Positions 21,589-33,083 of a stretch of 64,000 nucleotides of DNA are shown piece by piece (positions within the stretch are counted from its first letter, which is position 1; every line of letters begins with the position of its first letter). The position numbers and the translations under genes were made by a program. This stretch comes from Periglandula ipomoeae IasaF13. Taxonomy: Eukaryota > Ascomycota > Sordariomycetes > Hypocreales > Clavicipitaceae. Under the pieces are notes generated by a model, which did no database searches, was not told the origin of the DNA, and saw only the letters and a program-made list of their open reading frames with translations. Where the stretch lies: the NCBI GenBank assembly GCA_000222875.2, contig AFRD01000025.1:84710-148709 (forward strand). The letters are read 5' to 3'.

Positions 21589-24500
21589 ATGCCCGAGACC
21601 GCGTCTCCCGACGACGATGCGTCCGCGAAGCGTCCCCAAGACCACGAAACAACCAGCACAGCGGAGAACGAGCCTTTGGACGACGTGACAATAACCGAAA
21701 CCAAAGCATCCGAAATTTTTGATGCATCGGAAGCGAACGCGCAAGCCTCAACAGACGCGCCACCGCATACAAACGGCCACGTGCCGAACCAAACAAATGG
21801 TGATAACCACGACACAGAAGCACACGATGAGCGACCAACCAAGCGACGTCGCACGCAAGACAGTACTCCTCCCCCGACCCCATCCTCTGCACGAAAGCCA
21901 AAGCCTATTTCGCCTCCCTGGAAGAAGATTGGCGCGGACGGCCCTACCACCTTTCAGGAGAATGGGCGTCGCAAGTCAGGTCGAATCAACACCTTACTAC
22001 TCGAACTTCAGCCCCCAAGCACGAAGCGATTGACGCGAGGATCTTTAGGGGCCAAGAGCTCCCCATCGCAAGCAAAGAAACCAATTGCCACGCCGAGCAG
22101 AACACCAATCAACAAGTCCGGGTCTGTCAAGAAACCAGCGCCGACACCCAAGTCGGCCACAAGAAAACCTCAACCACCGCCGCCTGCTCCCAGGACCACT
22201 TCCCGAACTCTACGCCGTCGATCACCTTCCCCCTCATCCCAACCCACGAGGCAGTCTGCAAGAACCCGACGCTCAGCCCGCTGGGGTGAAGCAACAGATT
22301 CACAAGATGAGGCCGCCGAACACGATGCATCATACATTTTGCGTGACGGAGATGGGCGGTCACCTCGTCAGAAACTGCGTATCGGTCGGTCCGGTGTCAT
22401 CCCTCTAGTTCATCCAGACCAGGTCCGTAAGCGAGCCAAAATCGGGACGGACTTTGACGATTTTTGGAATAAGGCAGGGACTATTGCAGTGGAAGATGGC
22501 GGGTTGTTTGCATCCGAGGATGGCCCTATCCCGACAGATGAGAGCGCACTCCGAGATGCACGCATGATTATGCGAATCGAGCACGAAGTCGAGCCTGGAG
22601 GTCTCCTTTCGTATGGACGATGCTCCCTTTTCGCCCCTGAGGGTGAGGAAGAGATTCCAAGGCAATGGGCTCGGCAAGATCACATGGTCAAGGCTATGGC
22701 CAACTTCCGCAAGCTTCTACTGGCAGAGCAACAACGACATCACGCTGCTGCAAAGAAGCTCGCCGAGGCATGCCGAGACGAGTGGGTGCGCAGGCAACCA
22801 AAATCTGCAGAACAGTTGGAAGCAGAAGCTAGAGAGAAGTGGATCATGCGCTACCGACTCGTCGCTCGCGCTATGTTCGGAACATGGGAGAATGTAAGGT
22901 CCCAGGTCAACCGTCAGCGCTTAGAGCAGTGGGAGGCAGAAGAACAGAAGCGAATCAAGGCGGCTCTTAACGAGGCGGTCAACTTATCCGAACAGAAGCT
23001 GCAAGCTCGAAGGGCCGGGCTGGATTCGGAGCAACCATCGGACGAAGAAGATGTCGATGCTGACGATGATGCTGATGGATTTGATGACCTCAGCGACAGT
23101 GCCGCCGAAGAAGGAGTTGATGAGACTCAACAATCATCCGACGCTAGTGATGCGGACAATGACGACGACTCGGACGAGCTCGACAGTGATATCATGTCAA
23201 CATCAGACGAAGACGAAGATGAAGCAGGCGACGGTGGCGACGGCGACGGTGGCGACGGCGACGGCGATACGAAACAAGCCGCGGACGAGGGCCTGACACA
23301 AGAAGAGCTTAGAGCCAAATATGCCAACCTTCCAGATCTCGATTCAGTGCCCACATCACAGCTGGATCTTGGTGCCGAAGCAAGTGACATAGGTGTTGAT
23401 GTCACTGATGTTGGCGCAGAAAGTAGTGATGAGTCGGTGGATATGGATGACGATCTGGGCTCGAGCGACATGGGCAGTGATAGAGAAGAAGGAGCCGAGG
23501 ATGATGAAGAAGTCGAAGATGAGTCAGATGACGAAGAAGCTGGTGGATTACTCGGGCTGTTTTTTGGCAAGTCGGAACTTAAGCAGATGAAGCAGGAGGC
23601 TTCAGATGAAGGGCAGACAACCATCTCAGTGGTTAAAGATGCAGATGTTGTGATGGAAGATGCAGCGGATGAGGGTTTGGGCACCAGCCATTCTCCTGCC
23701 TCTGAGGAGAAGCAACATCAAGATGTCGGGACAACGTCACAACCGCTCGCGGCGCCCAAGCAGCCCTTGACTAATGGTCATTTGCACAAAGAAAACAATG
23801 TTGCTGATGCATCCGAGGCCACTCTCAAAGCTCCCAACGGTGCTGTCCGAGAAAATGGAGCTGAGAGCGACGAGGCTAAAGAAAATGATATCCCAGCCGA
23901 AGACACCAGCAAAAGGTTGCCGAATGGGGACTTGCCGATGGTTGACTTGCACAACGGTCCTGCATCCGATTCACCGCATGTGGAAGCAAATGCTGAGAAA
24001 GAGCCACAACCAACGCTAGAAGGGACCTCGGCCGCATCCGACGTGGGTCATACACAACATCACTCACCTCCAACGTCAGAAAAGAACACTGCGGATGTCG
24101 ACACACAACGCAAACCCGAACTAGTCGTCGCAAAAAATTCTAGCAGTCGATCCGATACACCACATTCCACATCATCGTCCCACAAGACGGAGATTCCATT
24201 TCTTCTTCGCGGCACTCTGCGTGAGTATCAACATGACGGCCTGGATTGGCTGGCGGGGCTTTACGCGAATAACACAAATGGCATTCTAGCGGATGAAATG
24301 GGTTTGGGGAAGACGATCCAAACAATTGCTCTGCTGGCTCATCTAGCCTGCCATCACCAGGTCTGGGGCCCTCACTTGGTAGTCGTACCCACGAGCGTCA
24401 TGCTGAACTGGGAGATGGAGTTCAAGAAATGGTGCCCAGGTTTCAAGATATTGGCCTACTACGGCTCACAAGAAGAGCGAAAGAGGAAACGACAAGGCTG

Positions 24501-26862
24501 GAACAATGACGATATCTGGAATGTCTGCATCACGTCGTACCAGTTGGTGCTCCAAGATCAACAAGTCTTCAAACGCCGACGCTGGCATTTTATGGTGCTT
24601 GATGAAGCCCACAATATCAAAAACTTCAAGTCACAGCGTTGGCAAACGCTTCTTGGATTCAATACCCGCGCACGTCTTCTGCTCACCGGCACGCCATTGC
24701 AAAACAATCTCACAGAGCTATGGTCACTGTTGTTTTTCTTGATGCCTGCTGAAAACGGCGTGGGAGGCTTCGCGGACCTGCAGGAGTTTCAAGATTGGTT
24801 CCACAAACCAGAATCTCAAATTTTGGAAAGCGGCAGGGATCAAATGGATGAGGAGGCAAAAGCCATCATATCCAAACTTCACAAAGTTCTGCGACCCTAC
24901 TTGCTGCGGCGACTCAAGGCTGATGTGGAGAAACAAATGCCAGCCAAGTACGAGCACGTCGAGTTTTGCCGCCTGTCAAAACGACAGCGTGAGCTGTACG
25001 ACGGTTTCCTTTCCAGGTCAGAAACAAAGGAGACATTGTCTTCGGGAAACTACTTGTCCATCATCAATTGCTTGATGCAACTTCGCAAGGTTTGCAACCA
25101 TCCAGACCTGTTCATCGATCGTCCTATCATGACATCCTTCCGCATGTCAAAGTCTGTGCCAAGTGAGTTCAAATTTACGGAGCAGAAGTTGCGGTCTCTT
25201 ACCGCAGATGCACCCATGAGCACCGTCAACTTGGGCTTCCTCAATCTTATCCCGACACAGCATGAGTCGATCTCGAGCGTTGTTGCCGATCGCGTTGCCC
25301 AGCTGAGCTTACATCGACCACTTATGGACCTGCGGGAGGCACAGAAGACACGTGCTCAAGCAGCATACACGATACTCGACCCATCGTCAGTAGAGTCGAG
25401 CATTTCGTACCTCGAAAGTGCCTCCCGCTGGGATCGTTTCGAGGAACTCCAACATTGTGTCTATCTCAATGCTTTACGGCGACAGCAGCGTCCCGTGTAC
25501 GGACAGAACATCATTGATCTAGTTTCCATTGATGCATACAAGCGCCCGTGCCGGCCAAGGCCCCGGCTGCCGCAGAAGCTCATCTCCTGGCTTGAGGGTG
25601 ACTTGGCATTGATCCGCGCGCTTACTCCAACACTTGTCGAGCGGGCCGACAGCCTGAAGACAATCATCTCCAAGTTCTCTTGCGTGACACCACGAGCAGT
25701 CACACGGGATCTGGAAGAAGTTCTTCTTGGCCGCAGGGCAGTGCAAGCCTTTACAGATGAGGACATCAAGCTCTCAGCACCCGTGCGATGGGCTCCTTTT
25801 CTTCCAAAAGAATCTCCCGCCGATCCTTGGCATGAAGCTCGCATGACACACAGCATTCAGTTTCCCGACAAAAGACTTCTCCAGTACGACTGCGGCAAAC
25901 TCCAAGTATTGGACAAGTTGCTCCGTAAATTGCAGTCGGGTGGACACCGCGCTCTGATATTTACGCAGATGACTAAGGTATTGGATATTCTAGAGCAGTT
26001 CCTCAATATTCACGGACACAAATACCTACGACTAGATGGTGCCACCAAGGTCGAACAGCGACAGATTCTGACCGACAGGTTCAACAACGATCCCAGAATC
26101 CTGTGCTTCATCCTGTCAACACGTTCTGGCGGCCTTGGTATCAACCTCACCGGGGCGGACACAGTCATCTTTTACGATCAAGACTGGAACCCAGCCATGG
26201 ACAAGCAGTGCCAGGATCGTTGTCATCGTATCGGTCAAACCCGCGACGTCCACATCTATCGCCTAGTCAACGAGCACACCATCGAGGCCAATATCCTGCG
26301 CAAGGCTTCCCAAAAACAGATGCTGGATGACGTCGTGATTCAGGAAGGAGAGTTCACAACGGACTATTTCAACAGAGTTTCGGTCAGAGATGTGTTGGAA
26401 GACAAAGTGGACTTCACCAGCGAAGGTGTAGCGGCGGCTGATGCTGCTCTTGACAGAGTTCTCGGTGGACCAGACACAAGCAGAGACCAGCGGACAGTTG
26501 GTCGAGCGCTCGAGCAAGCCGAGGACAGAGAAGACGTCGCTGCCGCCCGGGTAGCTGAACGGGAGATTCAAGCCGATGACGCAGATTTTACAGAAAAGGC
26601 CAGCGGTCCGGCTTCTGGCACGTCGACGACGAGACAAGGCACGCCAGCGGACAAGTCGGTGCTAGATGGGGGAATGGACGTGGACAATATGCCACTGATT
26701 GAAGAAGGCGAAATCGAGCACAACGCTTGGGGACAGCGCATGGGCAATATTGATCAATATATGCTCAACATGATGACGGAAGAGCTCAAGCACACCAAAC
26801 TGGAGTTGCCAAAGGACAAGAAGAAGAGCAAGAAGAAGGGAAGAGACACAAGAAAGCGATGA
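21589..26862 (+). CDS. SWR1: SWR1 chromatin-remodelling ATPase
   Basis: Catalytic subunit of the SWR1 complex, which exchanges H2A for the H2A.Z variant in nucleosomes. Single exon. The ATG at 21589 (MPETASPDD) is preferred over an in-frame ATG 52 codons upstream because the upstream stretch is not protein-like; this gives 1757 aa. Order of domains: a basic, Pro-rich N-terminus; an HSA helix that binds actin-related proteins (about residues 355-460); a long acidic region rich in Asp/Glu/Ser (about 475-700); a Snf2 ATPase core with Walker A DEMGLGKT at about 901 and DEAH at about 1004; the long insertion typical of the INO80/SWR1 class; and helicase C (about 1440-1590) with SGGLGINLT and QCQDRCHRIGQT. 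The C-terminus is a Lys-rich tail. Complete, with no in-frame stops. Confidence 0.96.
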   Translation: MPETASPDDDASAKRPQDHETTSTAENEPLDDVTITETKASEIFDASEANAQASTDAPPHTNGHVPNQTNGDNHDTEAHDERPTKRRRTQDSTPPPTPSSARKPKPISPPWKKIGADGPTTFQENGRRKSGRINTLLLELQPPSTKRLTRGSLGAKSSPSQAKKPIATPSRTPINKSGSVKKPAPTPKSATRKPQPPPPAPRTTSRTLRRRSPSPSSQPTRQSARTRRSARWGEATDSQDEAAEHDASYILRDGDGRSPRQKLRIGRSGVIPLVHPDQVRKRAKIGTDFDDFWNKAGTIAVEDGGLFASEDGPIPTDESALRDARMIMRIEHEVEPGGLLSYGRCSLFAPEGEEEIPRQWARQDHMVKAMANFRKLLLAEQQRHHAAAKKLAEACRDEWVRRQPKSAEQLEAEAREKWIMRYRLVARAMFGTWENVRSQVNRQRLEQWEAEEQKRIKAALNEAVNLSEQKLQARRAGLDSEQPSDEEDVDADDDADGFDDLSDSAAEEGVDETQQSSDASDADNDDDSDELDSDIMSTSDEDEDEAGDGGDGDGGDGDGDTKQAADEGLTQEELRAKYANLPDLDSVPTSQLDLGAEASDIGVDVTDVGAESSDESVDMDDDLGSSDMGSDREEGAEDDEEVEDESDDEEAGGLLGLFFGKSELKQMKQEASDEGQTTISVVKDADVVMEDAADEGLGTSHSPASEEKQHQDVGTTSQPLAAPKQPLTNGHLHKENNVADASEATLKAPNGAVRENGAESDEAKENDIPAEDTSKRLPNGDLPMVDLHNGPASDSPHVEANAEKEPQPTLEGTSAASDVGHTQHHSPPTSEKNTADVDTQRKPELVVAKNSSSRSDTPHSTSSSHKTEIPFLLRGTLREYQHDGLDWLAGLYANNTNGILADEMGLGKTIQTIALLAHLACHHQVWGPHLVVVPTSVMLNWEMEFKKWCPGFKILAYYGSQEERKRKRQGWNNDDIWNVCITSYQLVLQDQQVFKRRRWHFMVLDEAHNIKNFKSQRWQTLLGFNTRARLLLTGTPLQNNLTELWSLLFFLMPAENGVGGFADLQEFQDWFHKPESQILESGRDQMDEEAKAIISKLHKVLRPYLLRRLKADVEKQMPAKYEHVEFCRLSKRQRELYDGFLSRSETKETLSSGNYLSIINCLMQLRKVCNHPDLFIDRPIMTSFRMSKSVPSEFKFTEQKLRSLTADAPMSTVNLGFLNLIPTQHESISSVVADRVAQLSLHRPLMDLREAQKTRAQAAYTILDPSSVESSISYLESASRWDRFEELQHCVYLNALRRQQRPVYGQNIIDLVSIDAYKRPCRPRPRLPQKLISWLEGDLALIRALTPTLVERADSLKTIISKFSCVTPRAVTRDLEEVLLGRRAVQAFTDEDIKLSAPVRWAPFLPKESPADPWHEARMTHSIQFPDKRLLQYDCGKLQVLDKLLRKLQSGGHRALIFTQMTKVLDILEQFLNIHGHKYLRLDGATKVEQRQILTDRFNNDPRILCFILSTRSGGLGINLTGADTVIFYDQDWNPAMDKQCQDRCHRIGQTRDVHIYRLVNEHTIEANILRKASQKQMLDDVVIQEGEFTTDYFNRVSVRDVLEDKVDFTSEGVAAADAALDRVLGGPDTSRDQRTVGRALEQAEDREDVAAARVAEREIQADDADFTEKASGPASGTSTTRQGTPADKSVLDGGMDVDNMPLIEEGEIEHNAWGQRMGNIDQYMLNMMTEELKHTKLELPKDKKKSKKKGRDTRKR

Positions 26863-28055
26863 GGCATCCTTTTCGCGGTGTCGACGTGTACCATTTTTTG
26901 GAGTAGTGTACCTGTACTATATTAATGACGAGCCTAGTATCTGGCATGATACAACCAACTTGGGTAAAGGGTATTAAAAGACAGCATTCGCCGGATCCAA
27001 GGGCGCGGCTTGCATGGGCGGGGAGTTTTTATTTGGCTGACTAGGCACACCTGTATGATACTTAGCATGAGCACATAAAAGGGGGTTGATAATAGCGAAG
27101 ATTGTCATAGCGGCGGTGGCTTGATTATCGTTTGATGTGTGTATGGATGTGAGTGTACAGTATATGGAGACACGATGCATACCCTAGAGCACGAGAAGTC
27201 AAAATTGGATGACGCCGATGGGTGTTTTTGGCGTAGATTGTGTCTTGAATGAGCGAATAATAAGCTTCTTCTGATTTCTTGAATTTCAATTCTACCAAGT
27301 GTGTCAAAAATGATCCGCGTTGAGGTAGTACATCTATGTTCAAGTCGGGCCTGTGGTGATGAATGATGCTAGCGGGACTGGGTTCAAGCCAGGTGGAAGA
27401 GTGTTAATGGTGACACTCAATTTCCTGGTTTACACTGTAAACTGCCAATCTATCCGATGGAACCGTTGATTCAATGAAGAACCTAGTCGCACGCAGTATG
27501 AGATTCCTCCTCCTTTTGCACCCTTGCTCCTTTCCTCCTGATCACTCAAGCTCAAGGTTGCGTGCAACGTCTTCGGCCACCATCGTCAGGCCCGCGTCAC
27601 AGCTTAATCACAACCTAATATCGCACCTTCCAAGCGGCGCAGCTGGCTGCTGCTGGCCAAAATCCCATTGGCTGGATCCTGCTGCGTCTGTCTCCGCCAG
27701 CCCCGTCCTGGCTCCATCCCTTTACTTGGACAATGCGCCTTGCGTGCACCAGACACTTCGATGCATCGCATTCACGGCCCACGCCATCTCAACACTGCAC
27801 ATTAGACATTGGACATTCAAAAGGAGCATTGAGAGGATTGAAAACCCACTTTGCAGCTCGCGTGGTGCCGCTGCCGCCGCCACCGCGTCTCCAGTGCCAC
27901 GAGTCTGTCCCATACTGGTCCTGGTCCTAGTCCTAGTCCAGGGCCAAGGCCACTCATTGAATGATTGAACACCACACACCGCACGCAACGTCGGACCAGT
28001 CGACTTTCTGGGCACCAACCTCGGAGCTTGCATTTCGTGGTTCCGCATCCCAAGA
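26863..28055. other. Intergenic, no gene supported
   Basis: 3' side of SWR1 and far upstream region of the kinase. A minus-strand ORF at 26974-27180 has a short hydrophobic stretch but no recognisable family. The ORFs at 27474-28093 are Pro/Ala-rich on both strands, as expected of GC-rich spacer. Confidence 0.4.
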
Positions 28056-28469
28056 GTGTGATCCACGAAGCGTTGCAAACTTTGCGCGTGCATAATTCGG
28101 GCGCAAAGTACGCATAAAAGATATGCTAGCTATTTTTATCAGCTAATTTACATAGAAAGTTATAGAAATATATCCACTTTATATTAAAGCTACTTTTCCC
28201 TCTATTTATAATATATCTTTTTAACTAAGGCTATATAAATACCTATAATAGATAAAGATACTTTAAAAAAAGTAAATTATAATAAATCTATTATATTAAA
28301 GCTATAGAAGGGAAGCGCTATTATTATAAGCTAACCCTTATGTAAAGGCGGTGAAAAAAAGCCGCAAAAGTGGGCTCTAATGGTACAAAGTAGCCGCCCC
28401 ATATAAATCCACATACAACTTGTACTGCACAATGTCACCACAAACTTTGCGCGGCTTCGTGGATCACAC
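28056..28469. repeat. AT-rich insert bracketed by short inverted and direct repeats
   Basis: About 240 bp of very AT-rich sequence (28110-28350) with repeated TATTAAAGCTA-like words sits in otherwise GC-richer spacer. A 16-bp word at 28056-28071 is repeated in inverted orientation at 28454-28469 (GCTTCGTGGATCACAC, exact). A 13-bp word CAAACTTTGCGCG occurs in direct orientation at 28076-28088 and 28441-28453. It looks like a small decayed mobile element or an insertion with a rearranged target site. Confidence 0.6.
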
Positions 28470-28682
28470 CCCAAGCCCAGCCCAGCCCGCCGTCACCGTC
28501 ACCGTGTCAAACATTGTCCGACCTCGACCTCGACCTCCAGCGACGGCCGCCACTCCACCGCATAACACGCAAAACGGTCTTTTCTTTTTTCTGTTTCCTC
28601 CGCCAGCTACAAATGACGAATTGATTCCAATCGACCACACGACTGCTGCTCTGTCCGCGCAGCGTCGGCGCGCACCGAAGGC

Positions 28683-31600
28683 ATGCAGTCAGCAAAGGGG
28701 AAGGCTGACCTGCACGGGCGCAAGGTAAAGGTAGTACCATCCAGAAGTCACAGGTCGAAACTCGAGATGCACGCCTTTCTAGGCTCTCAAAACTAGCAAA
28801 CCAATTGACAAGAAGCTAACTTTATTTTTGTTACTGCATTGCAGCTCGCCAATTCCTATCAGCAGTTGTTAGAGTACGTTGGCAATGCCATACACTTTCC
28901 TCCTCCCGCCCCCCCTTTGATTGTCGTCATCGTCGTTCCATGCATATGCCAGGCACGAAACTGACTCGCCTTGCAGCGAATTCTCGAGCAGCGACCTCAA
29001 ATCCGTCGGCAACTATACGCTTGGCCGTTTGATTGGAAAGGGTTCCTTTGGAAAGGTGTACCTTGCGACACACAAACTCACCAATGGTTCCAAGGTACGT
29101 GGTCGTCCGATCTTTTCTTTGTTCCTGTGTACCACACTACGTTCGCATGCAATGCCGAGCTTGTACTGATTTCTTTTCTTGATCAGGTGGTTCTTAAATC
29201 AGCACACAAAGACGATGCCAACCTTGCACGCGAAATACATCATCACCGACAATTTGTCCATCCTCACATTGCGAGATTATACGAGGTTATCGTCACGGAG
29301 AACTTGGTCTGGCTAGTGCTCGAGTACTGTTCGGGTAAGTTCTTGTGGTAGCGGCACGGGAGGATTGCACTGTCATGGAGAAGTGCGGTACTGACCAAGC
29401 TGGGCAGGCGACGAACTCTACAATCATCTCCTCGAACACGGTCCACTCCCGGTCGCAAAAGTGCAGAAAATATTTGCCCAACTCGTGGGCGCCGTTTCAT
29501 ATGTACATCTACAATCATGCGTGCATCGCGATTTAAAACTGGAAAACATCCTCCTCGACAAACACGAGAATGTAAAGCTGGTCGACTTTGGCTTTACACG
29601 AGAGTACGAAGGCCGAACCAACTATTTGCAGACATTTTGTGGCACAATATGCTATGCGGTTCCTGAAATGCTGAAAGGGGAAAAGTACGCAGGCGAGAAG
29701 GTAGACGTTTGGAGCCTGGGCATCATCTTGTACGCTCTCCTTTGCGGCGAGCTTCCATTCGACGACGATGACGACAATGTCACCCGAAGCAGAATATTGT
29801 CGGAAGAGCCCAAATACCCCGAGCATCTGACTCTTGACGCACTGTCTTTACTTAAATCTTTGTTGTCGAAACGTCCGTTGCCACGACCCTGCTTCGCCGA
29901 TATTCTAGCCCATCCCTTCCTCGCCGAGCATGCTCCGGCACAACAAGCGATACTCGATATAAAGGCGCAGTCACCTTTTGCCTCAGCACTGGAGAAGGAC
30001 TGCCTGCATCGAATGAAAAGCGCCGGGGTGGACATTGATGCAGTGATTGAGAGCGTGCTCGCCCAGAAATGTGATGCACTCGCTGGCTGGTGGACGCTGT
30101 TGTTAGAGAAGGAGGAGCGGAAGATGCAAAGAAGAGAGCGTAAGCGGAAAGAAAAAGAGCTGGAAAAGAGTCTGAGGCGGTTATCGGCCGCATCTAGCCG
30201 ACTTGAGCGCATGACCCCCGTGTTGCAGGATGTAGATGAGGACGGTGGCCTGGCCAGCCAGTTTATCAGACTTGGCGAGCACGGATCCAGACGTGGACGG
30301 TCAGAACGAAGGAGTGCTCACTACTATGGCGACTTTACGGTTACGGATCTGCCATTACTCCCAGAGTCTGGCAGATCTCACGACGACATTCCTCCAACCC
30401 CCATTGATAAAGACTCCATCTGTTCTGTCTCAACTTCTCGGCATCGTCGACCGATACCACCACCGAAAGAAAGCGTCATCCGCAGTGCTCGCTCCCGCGG
30501 ATCGACGTTGCATTTGGTCACAACCTCGGACACTCTTGGAGCCAGGAACAACAGCATTGCGGCCCAAAATAGCCAGCAAAATGGTCCACAGAAAACCAGG
30601 AAGAAGCCCAGCCAAGCCATCATGGCGCATTGGAAGAACTTGTCGCATTGGTTTCTGGAAAATACGACGAAGAGAAGAAAGGGTCATCAACGACAAACCA
30701 GTCGAAGCACTCCCAACTTACATCACAAAGAATCGTCCAATGGAAGCGGCAAGGATGCCAGCCCGCGTCCACAAACCAGCAAATACCCGACGACCAGCTC
30801 AGTCAACAGCGCTCAACCGACAGTACCTTTGCCAAAAGGGGTTGTGCCTAATGACCGCGCAAAGGGACTGAGCCCTGGACCAGGCGGCATGCCGCTCAGG
30901 ACGCCGTCTGGGTCATCATCATTACGTGCGCCTTCAAGTTCGAAACCGCTACGACCAAGAGTTGTAACTTCATCCTCTTACAAGAGGCAATCACTGTCTC
31001 CAGCACCGCTCACTCCTCGATCAACGATGCGACGATCATCCGCTGGTTTGCGTGGCAGGAAATCCACCTCATCATCCGTCTCGTCAGTACGATCAATGCA
31101 CCACCACCGACATTCCCATTCCAAAGCGTCTTCGACCAGCTCGGCAGGATCCGTCTCGACGTGCAAAACACCACTTGGGCGAGGACAATCCCTTCATCAT
31201 TCGGTCAAGGTCCTACCCGCCACGCCAACTGCCAACTCTTTCCCTTCGAATATTCGTCTTGTCCGGGGCTCCCCAGCACCAGCACCACTGCGCATCTACG
31301 ATGAGTGCATGCCGAGCGACAACCAACGCCCACCATGCTCACCCAACCCTTTCTCAGGCGTTCTATTCGCAAAGCGCAAACGAAACATTTTTAAAGGCCC
31401 TTCCCTGAACTTCGGCAGCCTCAGCCACCACAGCAGCAGAAACACGGGCTCAGGCTCCCATTCAAGGAGTGGCAGCGGGTCAGCCCTCGGTCGACGATCC
31501 GGCGAAATCCCCGGCATTCAAGAGGAAGATGAAGACCCGGTCGTGGAGGAGGTAGACGAGGAATTCGAAGAAGTTGATTCGTTCCAGCCAATCGTAGGTG

Positions 31601-31713
31601 GACCAGGCGAGATTGTCGAGGAGCAAATCCTGGAAGATAAGCCGCTTCCGACGCCGACGCCAGAATTGGAGAGCACACCGGCTGTTACGGAGACGCCTAA
31701 AGCTGGTGCTTGA
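28683..31713 (+). CDS. Serine/threonine protein kinase, CAMK/AMPK-like, 888 aa
   Basis: Exons are 28683-28724, 28845-28873, 28953-29094, 29187-29334 and 29408-31713, all GT-AG and in phase; the first intron has a perfect CTAAC branch element. The kinase domain spans about residues 40-300: GKGSFGKVY loop, ATP lysine in VVLKSAH, catalytic loop HRDLKLEN (about 159), DFG (about 180), and VPEM in place of the usual APE. The activation segment (LQTFCGTICYAVPEM, GEKYAGEKVDVWS) resembles fungal Snf1/Kin-type kinases. A Lys/Arg/Glu-rich coiled stretch (about 360-400) and a long Ser/Pro/Arg-rich disordered tail with basic Arg-Ser clusters and an acidic end follow. No family-specific C-terminal domain is recognisable, so the orthologue is not assigned. 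Confidence 0.9.
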
Positions 31714-32414
31714 CACGCGAGGATGTCTAGAATTAGACACTATTTGCATCGTAAGACCCTTCGTCGGGAGAAATCAAGGTAGGGGTGTTGGTCTTTGGGA
31801 CGATGATACTAGGATTGTATATATTAGCATGGCATGTCGTCATATATATTTGCTATTTGCTTCTTTTTGTTCAGGGATATTGGTGGATGCATGAATAGGG
31901 ACGATGGAAGATGGAAGATGGAAAAGTGGAGGAATATACCCGTGTTGATGTCTAAAACTGTACAATGAATAGGTAGAATTGTGTATTGCTGTGCTTATTT
32001 GTTGATCGTGGTGATGATGTGTTTTGTGTTGGGAAATGTTAAGACTCGTATGCGACTGAGTCAGTTGAACTTGATGCTCGATGGTGAGGACCCTAACATG
32101 TATGATAAGATGAGATCGTATACGGCATATAGTATTGGCATGGCCAAACAAGCTGAATAGTGACTGAGCATAAACAAGTTGCCGAAGTCCGTGAAAATCG
32201 CCTCTAATGCGTCTACAATCAAGCATCATGCATGTACAACCTACCCCAGAAGCCAAGTCAAGAATCGCAAATCACAAATCAAAGCACCTCCCAATCATCA
32301 GGAATGACCTCTCTAAATCCATAATGCCAAGTCTCATAAGGGTATCTAAGTCACGCCACGCAAATGCACCCATCCAAAGCCTTTACCAACACCCAGAAAA
32401 CCATCACATCACCA
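31714..32414. other. Intergenic between convergent genes
   Basis: 3' flank of the kinase and of the ILM1-like gene. Nothing but short shadow ORFs. Confidence 0.45.
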
Positions 32415-33083
32415 TCACTCATCACGCCCATGCTCATGCTTATTCCCCCGTCTCCCATTCCTCATCCTCTCCACAACACCAGACCTCTCCTCGCGCAGCG
32501 TAACCCACACCCAGAACCAAGCAATCATCTCGATAAACACGAATGTGAAAAACACGCGGTTCTTCAGCCCATCGCCTCCCCATCCCGATGCTTGATAAGA
32601 CGGGTTATACCTCGTATGATATCCTGCGCCGCCGTAGATTGGCGATGACGGACCGAACGCATAGATGTAGAACGTGAGGAGGATTGAAAAGAATGCTCGG
32701 ATGGGTGCTAGGACACGTTAATCTCGCATTTCTTCACTTCATGAGTGGAGAATAGCAGTGGAAAATAGCATACCCTGTGCCCCAGTAATATAGGTTTCCC
32801 AACTCAGGCATAGAAAAGCTCACGAGATCAGTGAACCCAAAGAAGGCGAGCACGAAGCCCAGAAATGCAAGCGCATGGCTTTGCGAGTCGAAACCGCGCG
32901 CGTGAGGCTAATTTGTTAGAAAGCGTCGCGAATGGTCGGTGGTGTGGAAGAGGTAAAACTTACGATGCCCATGCTTTGCCCGAGGACTTGCACGAGGATC
33001 TGATCGGTGATGCGGCGCGGGTTGGTGACGAAGATGAAGCCTAGTGTGATGTAGAAGAGGTATATGGATGTGATGAGGGCCAT
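32415..33083 (-). CDS. ILM1-like membrane protein, one junction unresolved
   Basis: It resembles the ILM1 family (increased loss of mitochondrial DNA; small ER/mitochondria-associated four-helix membrane proteins). Exon 1 (32964-33083) gives MALITSIYLFYITLGF and RRITDQILV. Exon 2 (32774-32907) gives HALAFLGFVLAFFGFTDL up to ELGNLYYWGTG. Exon 3 (32415-32707) gives APIRAFFSILLTFYIYAF and MIAWFWVWVTLREER before a charged tail. Exon 1 to 2 joins in phase. With the only good donor (GTATGC) and acceptor (CCTAG) the exon 2 to 3 junction is off by one base, so either a non-standard site is used or one base was gained or lost. Expected length is about 180 aa with four hydrophobic segments. Confidence 0.65.

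Noticed and set aside
23127..23684. 185-aa Ser-rich minus-strand ORF
   Set aside because: Antisense shadow of the acidic, low-complexity region of SWR1.
27474..28093. Overlapping ORFs on both strands upstream of the kinase
   Set aside because: GC-rich spacer; neither strand shows motifs or splice signals linking it to the kinase.
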